64,000 bases of DNA from Bacillota bacterium (GTDB lineage Bacteria > Bacillota > UBA5301 > Bu52), in NCBI GenBank assembly GCA_014896355.1, contig JADBKO010000011.1:1-64000 (forward strand), read 5' to 3'. Below, in pieces: positions 27,681 through 37,449 of the stretch. A model generated the notes under the pieces. That model searched no databases and was not told the DNA's origin. It saw nothing but the letters and a program-made list of their open reading frames with translations. The first letter of the stretch is position 1. Each line of letters begins with the position of its first letter. The position numbers were made by a program, and so were the translations under genes.

Positions 27681-28961
27681 CTATTTTATCACGGACGGGT
27701 ATGGGTGTGGAGCAGAAGAAAGGCCAGGTGCTCGGGGGGACGCCGGGGACGGCGCCGGGCTGCCCACGGACACCTCCTGCACGAGGGTACCGGAGTAATA
27801 GTATTGCAGAATCTGGCGGTAATTGAACCCTGCCCGGGCCATTCCGGCGGCTCCCCACTGGCTGAGCCCTACACCGTGGCCGTAGCCGCGGGTTTCCACC
27901 ACCAGGGCGGCGCCGGCGGCTCTGTCTGTCCCTGCTCCGGTTCCGGCGCGGCTGCCCAGGCCCCCACGGGAGGTACCGGCCGCCGCCGGACGAATTTGCA
28001 GATGCAACAGCGTGGAACGCAGACCCAGCAGGTTCCGCAGCTCACTCCCTTTCAGACGGCGGGAACCCACAGCGATCTCCATGACCCGGCCCGTGCGGCT
28101 GCGGGCCAGGACCGCGATGCCGCCGTTGGCCGCCGCCCAGCGGGCCGCTTCGTCCCGCTGCCAGGCGAACAGCGGCGCCTGGTCCCTCACAAGACGCAGG
28201 TTCACCCGGACACCCAGCTTCTGCTCCAGCTCTGACACGGTGAACTCCCGCACCTCCCGGCTGTAAGGGGGCGGCACCCCGGCCTCCCAGGGGGACTGAA
28301 CGCTGCGAAGGTAGGGCACATATTCGCTCCAGACGTCCTCGGAGTTCTCCGTTTGCCCGCCGGAAGCTGAGTGATACACGGCATCGATGAGTTTTCCGTG
28401 GAAGAACAGCGCCTGGCCGGAGGTGGCTTCCACCGCCTGTACCAGCCTGGGCCAGAGCCGGACGTAGGCCAGCAAGCCCACCCGGGCACGAAACTGATCT
28501 TCACTGATCCAGGCCTGGTCATGGTTGGGATCGGTACAAACATCGGCGCCGGGGTGTAAGGCACAGCCGGACCCTCCCAGGGCCACCATCTGGTGCAGAG
28601 TCCGGGTCCGGGCTGCCACAGCCTGGGCCTTCAAAGCCTCCACGGGAAAGGAGGCGGGCATCTCCGCCGCCACTACGCCCACCAGGTAGCGTTCCAAGTC
28701 CATGGAGACAATGCCTGCGCCGGGAATGAAGACCCGTACCTCTAGCCGGGCAGGTTGCGGGGCCCGGTGCTGGAGCCAGCCGGTGGAAATGAGCATCCCC
28801 AGGGGAATGCCCAGGAGGATGGCCAAGCCCAGAGCCACCAGGTCGCGGGTGGACAGGCCCAGCGGAACATGAGGGAAACGGGGCGGCACGAAGCGGGGCT
28901 GCATATTTTCCCCTCCCGGCGGTGCCAGGCCGCCGGGTAAACTCATATGCCCCGCCTGCAA
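27681..28961 (-). CDS. spoIID: SpoIID/LytB domain stage II sporulation protein D
   Basis: LERYLVGVVAAEMPASFPVEALKAQAVAARTRTL...YHSASGGQTENSEDVWSEYVPYLRSV...GYGHGVGLSQWGAAGMARAGFNYRQILQYYYSGTL. Confidence 0.96.
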   Translation of the reverse strand: MQAGHMSLPGGLAPPGGENMQPRFVPPRFPHVPLGLSTRDLVALGLAILLGIPLGMLISTGWLQHRAPQPARLEVRVFIPGAGIVSMDLERYLVGVVAAEMPASFPVEALKAQAVAARTRTLHQMVALGGSGCALHPGADVCTDPNHDQAWISEDQFRARVGLLAYVRLWPRLVQAVEATSGQALFFHGKLIDAVYHSASGGQTENSEDVWSEYVPYLRSVQSPWEAGVPPPYSREVREFTVSELEQKLGVRVNLRLVRDQAPLFAWQRDEAARWAAANGGIAVLARSRTGRVMEIAVGSRRLKGSELRNLLGLRSTLLHLQIRPAAAGTSRGGLGSRAGTGAGTDRAAGAALVVETRGYGHGVGLSQWGAAGMARAGFNYRQILQYYYSGTLVQEVSVGSPAPSPASPRAPGLSSAPHPYPSVIK

Positions 28962-29046
28962 CAGCTAGAACCCAGAACCCTGGCTGCAGCCTGCGGTGGC
29001 CGGCCTTTGCGGCGGTTGCGTCTGCCGTGCGGCCCGGAGCATGGAC

Positions 29047-29976
29047 TCAGTACTCCCCGACGATGAGTGGGGATCCCACCACCACGTAGAGCTGGCGCCC
29101 GTCTTCAGCGGACCGCAGGGCGATGTTGAGATTGACGGCCTTTCGTCCCAACTGCAGGCGCTGCCGCAAGCGGGGGGTATAGGCTGTGACGCTGAGGACA
29201 TTGCGATCTGCCAGCCAATCCGTTACCTGGGCGTCGACCCGCCTCAGCATATCCCAGGCCAGCCGGTTGCGCAGGTCAGGCTGCCACGAGCCCTGCGATG
29301 GCGGGGCGGAAACCGCCTGTACCGCAGCCCGGCCTGCAGCCAGGGTTGACACCCGTGGCTCTGACATCCGTGGCTCCGCCTCAGCGCCAGCCCCAGCCCC
29401 GTTCGCAGCCGCGGCCGGCAGCAGAGCGCCGGTCAGCGTAATGTAGACCTGGGCCCGGCCGATGCCGGCCGCTGCCTGGCGGAGGCGTTCCTCCTCCCGG
29501 GACAACAGGGGCGGAGGGCCTTCCTGCAGCAGCCGCACGGTCAGATAGGCTTCCGGCGGGTAGACGCGGCCGGGCTGCACCTGCCGGTCCAGGCTCTGCA
29601 GAGTGATCACCACACGGGTTCCATCCGGCCGCCGGCCCTGGGCCTGCAACTGGCGGAACCCCGCCTCCTCCGTGGCTTCCAGGGGGAGCAGGGCAGGGTC
29701 CAGTTCCAGGGCCCTGGCCACCTGCTCATAGCGGGATTTCAGCTGCGGAAAGTCCAGAAAATCCCGCGCCAGCACGGACCAGGCAGAGATCTCTGTGTCC
29801 AGCAGCGTGGCGCCGGAGGCGGCGAAAGCCTGCCAGACTGGATGCTCCTGGGCCTGGCCCGCCAAGGCCGGGCTTAGCCTCAGCAAAAGCAGCAAAGCCA
29901 GTGCCGGCGGGCCCAGCCCGGCGGACACCTTCAGGTATCTGCGTAACCCCAGGATGAACCGGCGCATGGGTTCCAT
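29047..29976 (-). CDS. YwmB-like (TATA-box-binding-like fold) protein
   Basis: Position directly upstream of spoIID as in B. subtilis, plus AFAASGATLLDTEISAWSVLARDFLDFPQLKSRYEQVARAL; weak overall sequence recognition. Confidence 0.7.
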   Translation of the reverse strand: MEPMRRFILGLRRYLKVSAGLGPPALALLLLLRLSPALAGQAQEHPVWQAFAASGATLLDTEISAWSVLARDFLDFPQLKSRYEQVARALELDPALLPLEATEEAGFRQLQAQGRRPDGTRVVITLQSLDRQVQPGRVYPPEAYLTVRLLQEGPPPLLSREEERLRQAAAGIGRAQVYITLTGALLPAAAANGAGAGAEAEPRMSEPRVSTLAAGRAAVQAVSAPPSQGSWQPDLRNRLAWDMLRRVDAQVTDWLADRNVLSVTAYTPRLRQRLQLGRKAVNLNIALRSAEDGRQLYVVVGSPLIVGEY

Positions 29977-30064
29977 GGTCCAGGCCTGCGCCTGGACAGC
30001 CCCCCATTCCTTATGGATTCACCCTTAGGATTGCCAAAAACTGGTGTCCCCATACCTCCCGGTG

Positions 30065-31315
30065 TCAGGAAAAATCCGCCGGCCGTTGCCCTGCCAGCCC
30101 GAAAGCGTAACACACCGACTGGATGATCCGCTGCGCCGCCCGGCCGTCCCCGTAGGGATTGGCAGCCCGGGCCATGGCCTCGTAGGCTGCAGGGTCCTCC
30201 AGCAGCCGCTCCACCTCCGCCTGGATCCGCTCCGGGTCCGTGCCCACCAGCCGCAGGGTCCCCGCCTGCAGCCCCTCCGGCCGTTCCGTGACCTCGCGCA
30301 TGACCAGCACGGGCCGGTGCAGGGCAGGGCCTTCCTCTTGAAGCCCGCCGGAATCAGTGAGCAGAAGGTACGAGCGGGCCATCAGATGGGCCATCTCTTC
30401 GTACTCCACCGGCTCCAGGAGCCAGATAGCCGGGATACCGGCCAGCTCCTCATAGACCGGCTGGCGCACCTGGGGGCTGGGATGGACGGGATAGACGATC
30501 AGAAGGTCCGGATGGCGGCTGGCCAAAGCCTTCAGGCTCCGGCAGATGCGCCGCAGGGGAAGCCCGTGGTTTTCCCGCCGGTGGGCGGTGACGAGCACCA
30601 GTCTACGGCCGTCCGCCAGGGTCCGGCCGTCCTTTCCCAGGGGGGGCAGGCTTTTTAGGCGCGCTTGACGCCACTGCACGGGCATCTGCACGACCCTCAG
30701 CAAGGCGTCGATGACGGTGTTGCCGGTGACGAAGATCCGGCGGGGGTCCTGGTTCTCCTGCTCCAGTGTACGGCGTGCCACCGCCGTAGGCGCGAAGTGT
30801 AGGTCTGCCAGCACCGATATCAGGCGCCGGTTGATCTCTTCCGGAAAGGGCTGGTAGCGGTCATGGCTGCGCAGCCCCGCTTCCACATGGCCCACGGGAA
30901 TTTGCTGATAAAACGCTGCCAAAGCGGCGACGAAGGCGGTGGTGGTATCGCCGTGCACCAGCACCAGGGCCGGTCTCAGCTGACGAAAGGCCCGCTCCAG
31001 GCCGGGCAGCGCCCGTACCACCACGTCGCTGAGGCCCTGGCCGGGTTGCATGATGTCCAGGTCCACATCGGGGCGGATCTGAAAGAGATCCAGGACCTGG
31101 TCCAGCATCTGGCGGTGCTGGGCCGTGACCACCACCTGGCAACGGAAAAGCTCCGGGTGCCTCTGCAATTCCGAGACCACCGGAGCCATCTTGATGGCCT
31201 CCGGCCGGGTACCGAAGACACAGGCCACAGGGAGCGGACGGAAATCCGCTCCCGCACCGGCTGTTCCCTGGCCATGGCCCGGCGGGAGGCCCAGCAACCT
31301 GAGGGGATGCTCCAT
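30065..31315 (-). CDS. wecB: UDP-N-acetylglucosamine 2-epimerase (non-hydrolysing)
   Basis: VACVFGTRPEAIKMAPVVSELQ ... VHGDTTTAFVAALAAFYQQIPVGHVEAGLRSHDRYQPFPEEINRRL ... LLTDSGGLQEEGPALHRPVLVMREVTERPEGLQAGTLRLVG. Confidence 0.97.
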   Translation of the reverse strand: MEHPLRLLGLPPGHGQGTAGAGADFRPLPVACVFGTRPEAIKMAPVVSELQRHPELFRCQVVVTAQHRQMLDQVLDLFQIRPDVDLDIMQPGQGLSDVVVRALPGLERAFRQLRPALVLVHGDTTTAFVAALAAFYQQIPVGHVEAGLRSHDRYQPFPEEINRRLISVLADLHFAPTAVARRTLEQENQDPRRIFVTGNTVIDALLRVVQMPVQWRQARLKSLPPLGKDGRTLADGRRLVLVTAHRRENHGLPLRRICRSLKALASRHPDLLIVYPVHPSPQVRQPVYEELAGIPAIWLLEPVEYEEMAHLMARSYLLLTDSGGLQEEGPALHRPVLVMREVTERPEGLQAGTLRLVGTDPERIQAEVERLLEDPAAYEAMARAANPYGDGRAAQRIIQSVCYAFGLAGQRPADFS

Positions 31316-31430
31316 TGTGAAACGCCCTACTCCGTTCCCGATTCAGATAAGGCGCCGTGATAAAGCGGCGCAGCGGGCTCCCGCTGCGGATTTCGCCGGC
31401 CGGCCCGAAGCCGGCCGCACCAGGCCGCCT

Positions 31431-32498
31431 TCAACGGGCGCTATGCCGGTGGGTTGCCGGCGGAGCCGGCGCGCGTCCGGGCACACTGGGCACATTCAGG
31501 ATGCCCACGCGCACCGCCGCCACCGTCCCCACCACCAACAGCAGGCCCAGGGCCAGGAATGAATAGATGCTGCTCATGCCGGCCAGGACAATGGCCAGCA
31601 GGCTGAGGATGGCGGTGAGCCCATACACCACGATGACCGCCTGCACCTGCGAGAGGCCCAGCGCCAACAAACGGTGATGCAGATGCCCGCGGTCCGCCTG
31701 AAAGAACGACTGGCCATGCATGGTCCGCCGCACAATGGCCATGGCGGTATCCAACACCGGAACCCCCAGGGCCAGGGTGGGGATGGTCAAGGCGACGGCC
31801 GTGGCCCCCTTTACAGCCCCGGCGGCAGAGATGGCGCCCAGCATGAAGCCCAGATACAAGGAGCCGGTATCTCCCATGAACACCCGGGCGGGATGGAAAT
31901 TGTAACGCAGGAATCCCCCTGCCGCGCCGGCCAGCAGGAGGGCCAGCAGCGCTTCCTCATGCAACCCGCGCCCTTGCGCCACGACAAACATGGCCGCAGC
32001 TGCGATGGCCACCACACCGGCAGCCAGCCCATCCAACCCGTCGATGAGGTTGATGACATTGGCCAAAGCCACAACCCAAAGGACGGTCAGGGGCACGGCC
32101 CAGAGCCCGGTATACCACATGCCGCCCCATGGGTTGGTCACGAATTCGATCCGGATACCCAGAAACGCCAGGGTCAAGCCGGCGACGATCTGCCCTAGGA
32201 GCTTCACCCGCGGGGGCAGGCCCCAAATATCGTCTGCCATGCCCACCAGCGCCATTATGCCGCCAGAAAGGAGGATGGCCCGCACCGCCGGATTCCCCGG
32301 AGCCAGCAAGAAGCCCAGCACAGACGTGGCTGCCACCATGGCCAGGCCCCCCATGCGGGGCGTGGGCCGCGTATTGATGCGGCGCCCGCCTGGCTGGTCG
32401 ATGGCCCCCACGTGGCGGGCCAGCCGAGCCGCCCCTGGTGTCAACAGCACAGCCAGCAAGCCGGCAGAGAGAAAAGCCATAGCATACATGGAATTCAT
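31431..32498 (-). CDS. Undecaprenyl-phosphate GlcNAc-1-phosphate transferase (WecA/TagO, MraY-like)
   Basis: INLIDGLDGLAAGVVAIAAAAMF and VFMGDTGSLYLGFMLGAIS with multiple TMs. Confidence 0.93.
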   Translation of the reverse strand: MNSMYAMAFLSAGLLAVLLTPGAARLARHVGAIDQPGGRRINTRPTPRMGGLAMVAATSVLGFLLAPGNPAVRAILLSGGIMALVGMADDIWGLPPRVKLLGQIVAGLTLAFLGIRIEFVTNPWGGMWYTGLWAVPLTVLWVVALANVINLIDGLDGLAAGVVAIAAAAMFVVAQGRGLHEEALLALLLAGAAGGFLRYNFHPARVFMGDTGSLYLGFMLGAISAAGAVKGATAVALTIPTLALGVPVLDTAMAIVRRTMHGQSFFQADRGHLHHRLLALGLSQVQAVIVVYGLTAILSLLAIVLAGMSSIYSFLALGLLLVVGTVAAVRVGILNVPSVPGRAPAPPATHRHSAR

Positions 32499-32728
32499 GG
32501 TAGCTTCTCGCCTCGTCGCCCGAAGTCTCTGCGGTCCGGATTCAGCCTTCCGGGGGGTCGGCTCCCATCCGGGCCGTCCCTACGAGGACACCCCGCTCCG
32601 TCCGGGCCACATCCCTGTCGGACCGACGGCCTGTCCAACCTTCCCCATTCTACCCCGGACCCACTCTGGTGTGAAGAGAGAATCCGCCGAAGAAATGCGG
32701 CAAAAGCCTGCAAAATGCCAGCGCCACC

Positions 32729-33358
32729 TCAGCGGGTGCCGAATAATCTGTCCCCCGCATCCCCCAGGCCCGGAACGATATAGCCGTGGTCATTCAGCCG
32801 TTCGTCCACGGCAGCCACATAGATGTCCACATCGGGGTGCCTCTTCTGCACCCGGGCGATGCCCTCCGGCGCCGCGATGAGGCACATCAGCCGGATGCTC
32901 TTGCCACCCCGCTCCTTGATGAAATCGATGCTGGTGGCGGCGGATCCGCCGGTGGCTAACATTGGGTCCAGAACCACCAATTCCCTTTCTTGTATATCCT
33001 CCGGCAGCTTGCAATAGTACTCCACCGGAGTCAGCGTCTGCGGGTCGCGGAAAACCCCGATGTGCCCCACCTTGGCGGTGGGGATCAGGCGCAGCAGGCC
33101 ATTGACCATGCCCAAACCGGCTCGCAGAATAGGGATCAGGCCCACCTTGCGGCCGCTCATCATCTTCCCGCGGGCTTGGCCCACCGGAGTGGTGACCTCC
33201 ACGTCCTCCAAGGGGAAATCCCGGGTGACCTCATACCCCATGAGCAGGGAGACTTCGTCCAGCAGTTCGCGGAATTCTTTCGGCCCCGTGTGAATGTCCC
33301 GGATCAAGGTCAACTTGTGCTGAATCAGCGGATGATCAATGATCTGCACCGTGCTCAT
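32729..33358 (-). CDS. upp: Uracil phosphoribosyltransferase
   Basis: [47 protein letters not shown] ... [26 protein letters not shown]. Start set at 33358. Confidence 0.97.
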   Translation of the reverse strand: MSTVQIIDHPLIQHKLTLIRDIHTGPKEFRELLDEVSLLMGYEVTRDFPLEDVEVTTPVGQARGKMMSGRKVGLIPILRAGLGMVNGLLRLIPTAKVGHIGVFRDPQTLTPVEYYCKLPEDIQERELVVLDPMLATGGSAATSIDFIKERGGKSIRLMCLIAAPEGIARVQKRHPDVDIYVAAVDERLNDHGYIVPGLGDAGDRLFGTR

Positions 33359-33836
33359 CGGAATGGCTTTTCTCCTTCCTGTGCTCCAAGGCGGCGATCT
33401 TGGCCAGGCGGCGGCGATGCCGCTCCTCCTGGGTGAACGTCGCGGCCAGCCAGGCGTCCACGATCTCCAGGGCCGAACCGCCCCCCAGCACCCGCCCGCC
33501 CAGAACCAAAATGTTGGCATCGTTGTGGGCCCTGGCCATGCGCGCCGTATAGCTGTCATGGCAGAGCGCCGCCCTCACACCGGCGATTTTGTTGGCGGCG
33601 ATGCTCATGCCGATGCCTGTCCCACACACCAACAACCCCCAGCTGCAGCGGCCGTCCAGGATGGCGTCCGCCACCTTTTCCGCCAAGTCCGGGTAATCCG
33701 CGGGATCCTCCGAGTAGACGCCGAAGTCTTGCACTGGCAGACCCTTCTGCTCCAAATACCGCCGGATTTCCTCCTTGAGCCGGTATCCACCGTGGTCAGC
33801 GCCTAGCGCCACGGGCACGGCCTTGTTCTCCTGCAA
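33336..33836 (-). CDS. rpiB: Ribose 5-phosphate isomerase B
   Basis: [51 protein letters not shown]...[50 protein letters not shown]. Confidence 0.97.
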   Translation of the reverse strand: MQENKAVPVALGADHGGYRLKEEIRRYLEQKGLPVQDFGVYSEDPADYPDLAEKVADAILDGRCSWGLLVCGTGIGMSIAANKIAGVRAALCHDSYTARMARAHNDANILVLGGRVLGGGSALEIVDAWLAATFTQEERHRRRLAKIAALEHRKEKSHSDEHGADH

Positions 33837-33896
33837 TGGGTTCCACCTCCTGTACTGCGGTGCCTGCTGCCGCCAACTGCACGTCCGCTCGTAAAG

Positions 33897-34514
33897 TCAG
33901 CGGGTGCCCTGCTGCGGCGGGGCCGGGCCGTCCGGCTCCTTTGTGCTGCGGGACTCCACCCGGGGAGGGGCTTCCTGCCTGGATTCCCCTGCGGCCAGTT
34001 GGCGGATTCGGGGCAGCGTCCGTTCCAGCAGCTCCTTGATCTCCTGCGCCGTACGGCGGTAGACCGCCAGGCTTTGCCCGAACGGGTCCATGATGTCCAG
34101 CCCCGGGAGCCGCCGCTGGCGCGGCTCCCCTGGCTGCTTTTCCACCTGCTCAGACTGCTCTTGGGCCTCTTCGGCGAACTCGCGCAGGGTGAAAATCCGG
34201 TCGTGGAACTCCGGCGCCATCTCCAGTACCGCCTGCTTGTGGCGCACGCTCATGGTCAAAACCAGGTCCGCCTGGCGGACCATTTCCAGAGTCAGCGGCA
34301 GGGACCGGTGTCCCGAGAGATCCACGCTTTCCTCCCGCATGGCCTGCAGCGCGTTATCGCTGGCCGGCTGGCCAGCCACGGCCGACAGGCCTGCGGACCA
34401 GACCCGGATTTCCTGGCCGGGCCCCAGCATCCTTCGCAGCAGCCCCTGGGCCATGGGACTGCGGCAGGTGTTGCCGGAACAGACGAACAACACCGTGAAG
34501 GGTTTCGCAGGCAT
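33897..34514 (-). CDS. Low-molecular-weight protein-tyrosine/arginine phosphatase family (YwlE-like)
   Basis: VLFVCSGNTCRSPMAQGLLRRML signature (CxxxxCRSP). Confidence 0.92.
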   Translation of the reverse strand: MPAKPFTVLFVCSGNTCRSPMAQGLLRRMLGPGQEIRVWSAGLSAVAGQPASDNALQAMREESVDLSGHRSLPLTLEMVRQADLVLTMSVRHKQAVLEMAPEFHDRIFTLREFAEEAQEQSEQVEKQPGEPRQRRLPGLDIMDPFGQSLAVYRRTAQEIKELLERTLPRIRQLAAGESRQEAPPRVESRSTKEPDGPAPPQQGTR

Positions 34515-34647
34515 GACAACCCCCCGTCACTCCAAGTCGCTGGCGCGGCACCTCCGTCCTTGTTTCTCGTCGGCGCCGCAATTCCCTGCCTGCGGCCCGC
34601 CTTATGGCGCCTCCCGGCGGCTTGGGTGATCGTCCCTATTTTTTCCA

Positions 34648-35307
34648 TTATATGGCACCTTTCAACGCTTGCCACAACAAATTGAGACCGAAATAGAGCA
34701 AAACACCTCCACCCGCCAGCTGCGCCGGGGGGCCCACCCAGCGGCGGGCGCTGCTGCCTGCCAGCAGCCCGGCCAGGGCCACGCCGCTCACCACCGCGCC
34801 CACCACCGCCGCCAGCTGCCACACTGCCAGACCGAACAGGGCCAGGCCGAAGCCCACCGATGCCGCATCCACGCTGACGCTGGCCACGGTGGCCAGACGG
34901 CCCGGCCAGTGCCGGGGCCAGGGCCGGGAGCGGGTGCTACGGGCAGACCGGGGATGCCGCAAGGCCTGGGCGAAGCCCCGCAGCAGGCGCAGCCCCAGCC
35001 AGAGCAACACGGCGGCGGCGAAAACGTGCAAGGCCACCAGCAGAAAGGGAACGCCTGGGCCGTGAGTGTGGCCCTGCGGCGGCAGCAAGGATGTCCCCGA
35101 CGCTGGCCCGCCCCGGGCCAGGAGCCCTTCCAGGCCCGTGCCCAGATAAATCCCGAAAAGGAGCAGGATGGCGTGAACTGCTCCGGTCCCCAGGGCGAAC
35201 TGCACAGCCCGCAGACGCCGGACGCCGGCCGTGCCCAGCGCCATCGTCAAGGAAAAGACATCCACACTGAGACCCATCCCCAGCAGCACCATGTCTGCCA
35301 ACCTCAT
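34648..35307 (-). CDS. MntP/YtaF-type putative manganese efflux membrane protein
   Basis: MRLADMVLLGMGLSVDVFSLTMALGTAGVRR ... ATVASVSVDAASVGFGLALFGL; two repeated S-VDxxS motifs typical of MntP; position matches B. subtilis ywlD. Confidence 0.75.
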   Translation of the reverse strand: MRLADMVLLGMGLSVDVFSLTMALGTAGVRRLRAVQFALGTGAVHAILLLFGIYLGTGLEGLLARGGPASGTSLLPPQGHTHGPGVPFLLVALHVFAAAVLLWLGLRLLRGFAQALRHPRSARSTRSRPWPRHWPGRLATVASVSVDAASVGFGLALFGLAVWQLAAVVGAVVSGVALAGLLAGSSARRWVGPPAQLAGGGVLLYFGLNLLWQALKGAI

Positions 35308-35429
35308 CGGGCGTCCCCCCCGCCATCGGGCTGCAGCCGCCTGGAGCAATGTATGCCCATCTTGCTTGGGCCATGTGTGGCGGCGGGCCTGCGCCTGTCC
35401 GGGGCTGGACGTCCGCACGCACCTCACGC

Positions 35430-35440
35430 GGGGGGGGGGG
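35430..35440. repeat. Homopolymer G11 tract
   Basis: acctcacgcGGGGGGGGGGGagcg in the divergent intergenic region between mntP-like and the zinc-ribbon ORF. Confidence 0.9.
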
Positions 35441-35537
35441 AGCGACGCCGCATAAAAAGCCGGATATGAAGCATCCTGCCGATAGCGGCGGCCCTGCCTG
35501 CTTGGCTGGGCCCGCCTGCGCAGGAAGGGTGAATTCC

Positions 35538-35894
35538 ATGCCGGAACGCTACCTGTGCCCCAACTGCCTGGGTAACCGCGCCCGCTTCATGCTGATTTTC
35601 CGGGTCGGACAAGAGATCCTCAAAGATCCCCGCAGCGGGGTCATCACCTACCAGGCCCCAGAATGGGAAATGGTTCAGGACGGGACCCATCCCTATGTGG
35701 ACGTGCGTTGCCTCAGTTGTGGTTACGAAGGGTACGAACGGCTGTTCATCCAGGCAGCCCGCCGCGTCCCCCTGGGCCACGACGCCGCCCGGTCCGGTCC
35801 CGAAGAGCGGACCCTGCCCGTGAATCTACCTCTGGTGGCTTCCACCTGGCCCCCTAGAGAGAAAGGGCCAGCCCAAAGCTCCGACCCCGCCTGA
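35538..35894 (+). CDS. Small protein with two CxxC pairs (putative zinc ribbon), unknown function
   Basis: MPERYLCPNCLGNRARFMLIFRVGQEILKDPRSGVITYQAPEWEMVQDGTHPYVDVRCLSCGYEGYERLFIQAARR; start with upstream GGAAGGG. Confidence 0.6.
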   Translation: MPERYLCPNCLGNRARFMLIFRVGQEILKDPRSGVITYQAPEWEMVQDGTHPYVDVRCLSCGYEGYERLFIQAARRVPLGHDAARSGPEERTLPVNLPLVASTWPPREKGPAQSSDPA

Positions 35895-36055
35895 CCGGCA
35901 CTGTGGCGCCGCAGGCCTGGCCGGCGCGGCAAGGACCAGCTCGACGCGGTACCGCACGCACAAAAGGGGGCGGCCAAGGAAGAGGCGCCATGCCCGATCG
36001 CATGGTCGCCCCCGCCGCCCTCCGGAGCCCGATGCTGCTGCGCCAGGCCGGCCTT

Positions 36056-37276
36056 CTACAGATTTTCAGGGCGACGGCCCAGAGTCACCGTAACATACTG
36101 GTGATACTGGCCCCGCACCACATCCAGCACGGTCTTCTGGCCCACTTTCATCTTGCCCACCATGTCCACCACGTCCTGAGCCGAGGTCACCGCCTTGCGG
36201 TCCACGCTGACGATGACATCACCGCGCTGCAGCCCTGCGTCATCGGCCGGGCTCCCGGGGACCACGTCGGTGATGATGGCCCCCTGCTCGACGGTGAGCT
36301 GCAGGCCCTGCACCAGATCCGGCGTCACATCCTGCATCATCACGCCCAGCCAGGGCTGGGCAGGCCGGTTGATCTTGCCCTGGGTGGACAGCTCATCAAT
36401 ATACTTGACCATCTGTGGATCCACCGGGATGGCGAAACCCAGGCCCTGGCCCTGAATGTTCACCGCCGTGTTGATGCCCACCACGCGGCCGGATAGATCC
36501 ACCAGCGGGCCGCCGCTGTTGCCGGGGTTGATGGCGGCATCGGTCTGCAACATGTTCTTGTACTGATGCGGCTGGCCATTGTCATCCACAGTGAGCGGGC
36601 GCCCCTTGGCGCTGATCACGCCGGCAGTGACGGTCCAGTCCATTCCGAACGGGTCACCGATTGCCACCACCCATTCGCCCACCCGCAACTTGTCGGCGTT
36701 GCCCAACTCCACCGTGGGCAGGGCCTTGCCGCCGGTGTCCACTTTCACCACAGCCAGGTCCAGCTGGCGGTCCTCGCCCACCACCTTGCCCGTCAGCGGC
36801 TTCGCGTAGCCCTTCACGTATACCTTGATGGACTGGGCGCCCCGCACCACGTGGTCATTGGTGACAATAAGGCCGTCCTTGTTGATGATGAAACCGGAAC
36901 CGGCCCCCTGTTGCCGGCGCGGCTGCTGGGGTCCGCCGAAAGAATCTCCGAAGAAGTAGCGAAACATGGGGTCGTCGAAAAACGGGTTGGCGGACCCCGA
37001 AGTCAAACTCACGACTTCGATCTTGACCACCGCTGGCGCCACCTTGGCCGCCACATCCGCCACGGCCATGGGGTTCCCGGTGACCACTCCGCCGGAAGCC
37101 GCGGCGGCTGCAGGAGCCTGGGCCACCACCGCCGGCTGGGAAGCCTCCGGGGAGGCTGCACCGCCCGCCTGCCCCACGATCAAATAAGCGCCCACCGCAC
37201 CGCCGGCCACGGCGGCGATCAGGACCACCAACAAGAACGGAAGGTATTTTCTGGTCTTTTCGCGCCAGACCCACAT
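36056..37276 (-). CDS. htrA: HtrA/DegP-like trypsin-like serine protease with PDZ domain
   Basis: GSGFIINKDGLIVTNDHVVRGAQ, DLAVVKVD, TDAAINPGNSGGPLVDLSGRVVGINTA, C-terminal PDZ (VVPGSPADDAGLQRGDVIVSVD). Confidence 0.95.
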   Translation of the reverse strand: MWVWREKTRKYLPFLLVVLIAAVAGGAVGAYLIVGQAGGAASPEASQPAVVAQAPAAAAASGGVVTGNPMAVADVAAKVAPAVVKIEVVSLTSGSANPFFDDPMFRYFFGDSFGGPQQPRRQQGAGSGFIINKDGLIVTNDHVVRGAQSIKVYVKGYAKPLTGKVVGEDRQLDLAVVKVDTGGKALPTVELGNADKLRVGEWVVAIGDPFGMDWTVTAGVISAKGRPLTVDDNGQPHQYKNMLQTDAAINPGNSGGPLVDLSGRVVGINTAVNIQGQGLGFAIPVDPQMVKYIDELSTQGKINRPAQPWLGVMMQDVTPDLVQGLQLTVEQGAIITDVVPGSPADDAGLQRGDVIVSVDRKAVTSAQDVVDMVGKMKVGQKTVLDVVRGQYHQYVTVTLGRRPENL

Positions 37277-37361
37277 TGCTGTTCTGCCTCCTTCTAGACA
37301 CTTACCAACACCCTGTACCGGACGTATACGGCGTGTCTGTTCTCACCTGTCCGCCAATTAA

Positions 37362-37390
37362 AAACCGTTCTTCGGGGAGAAATGGTTCCC
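37362..37390 (-). promoter_or_regulatory. Candidate ECF-sigma promoter upstream of htrA
   Basis: Minus strand GGGAAC-N17-CGGTTT; same architecture and spacing as the site upstream of the ECF sigma gene. Confidence 0.6.
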
Positions 37391-37449
37391 GCCGGCACAG
37401 AATGTCATGGAAATGTCACAGACCACCAGGACCCCGCCGGCCGCGTCCG

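Noticed and set aside
35308-35537. Possible yybP-ykoY Mn2+ riboswitch upstream of the MntP-like gene
   Set aside because: Looked on the minus strand for the conserved yybP-ykoY core and did not find a convincing match; only a covariance-model search could overturn this.
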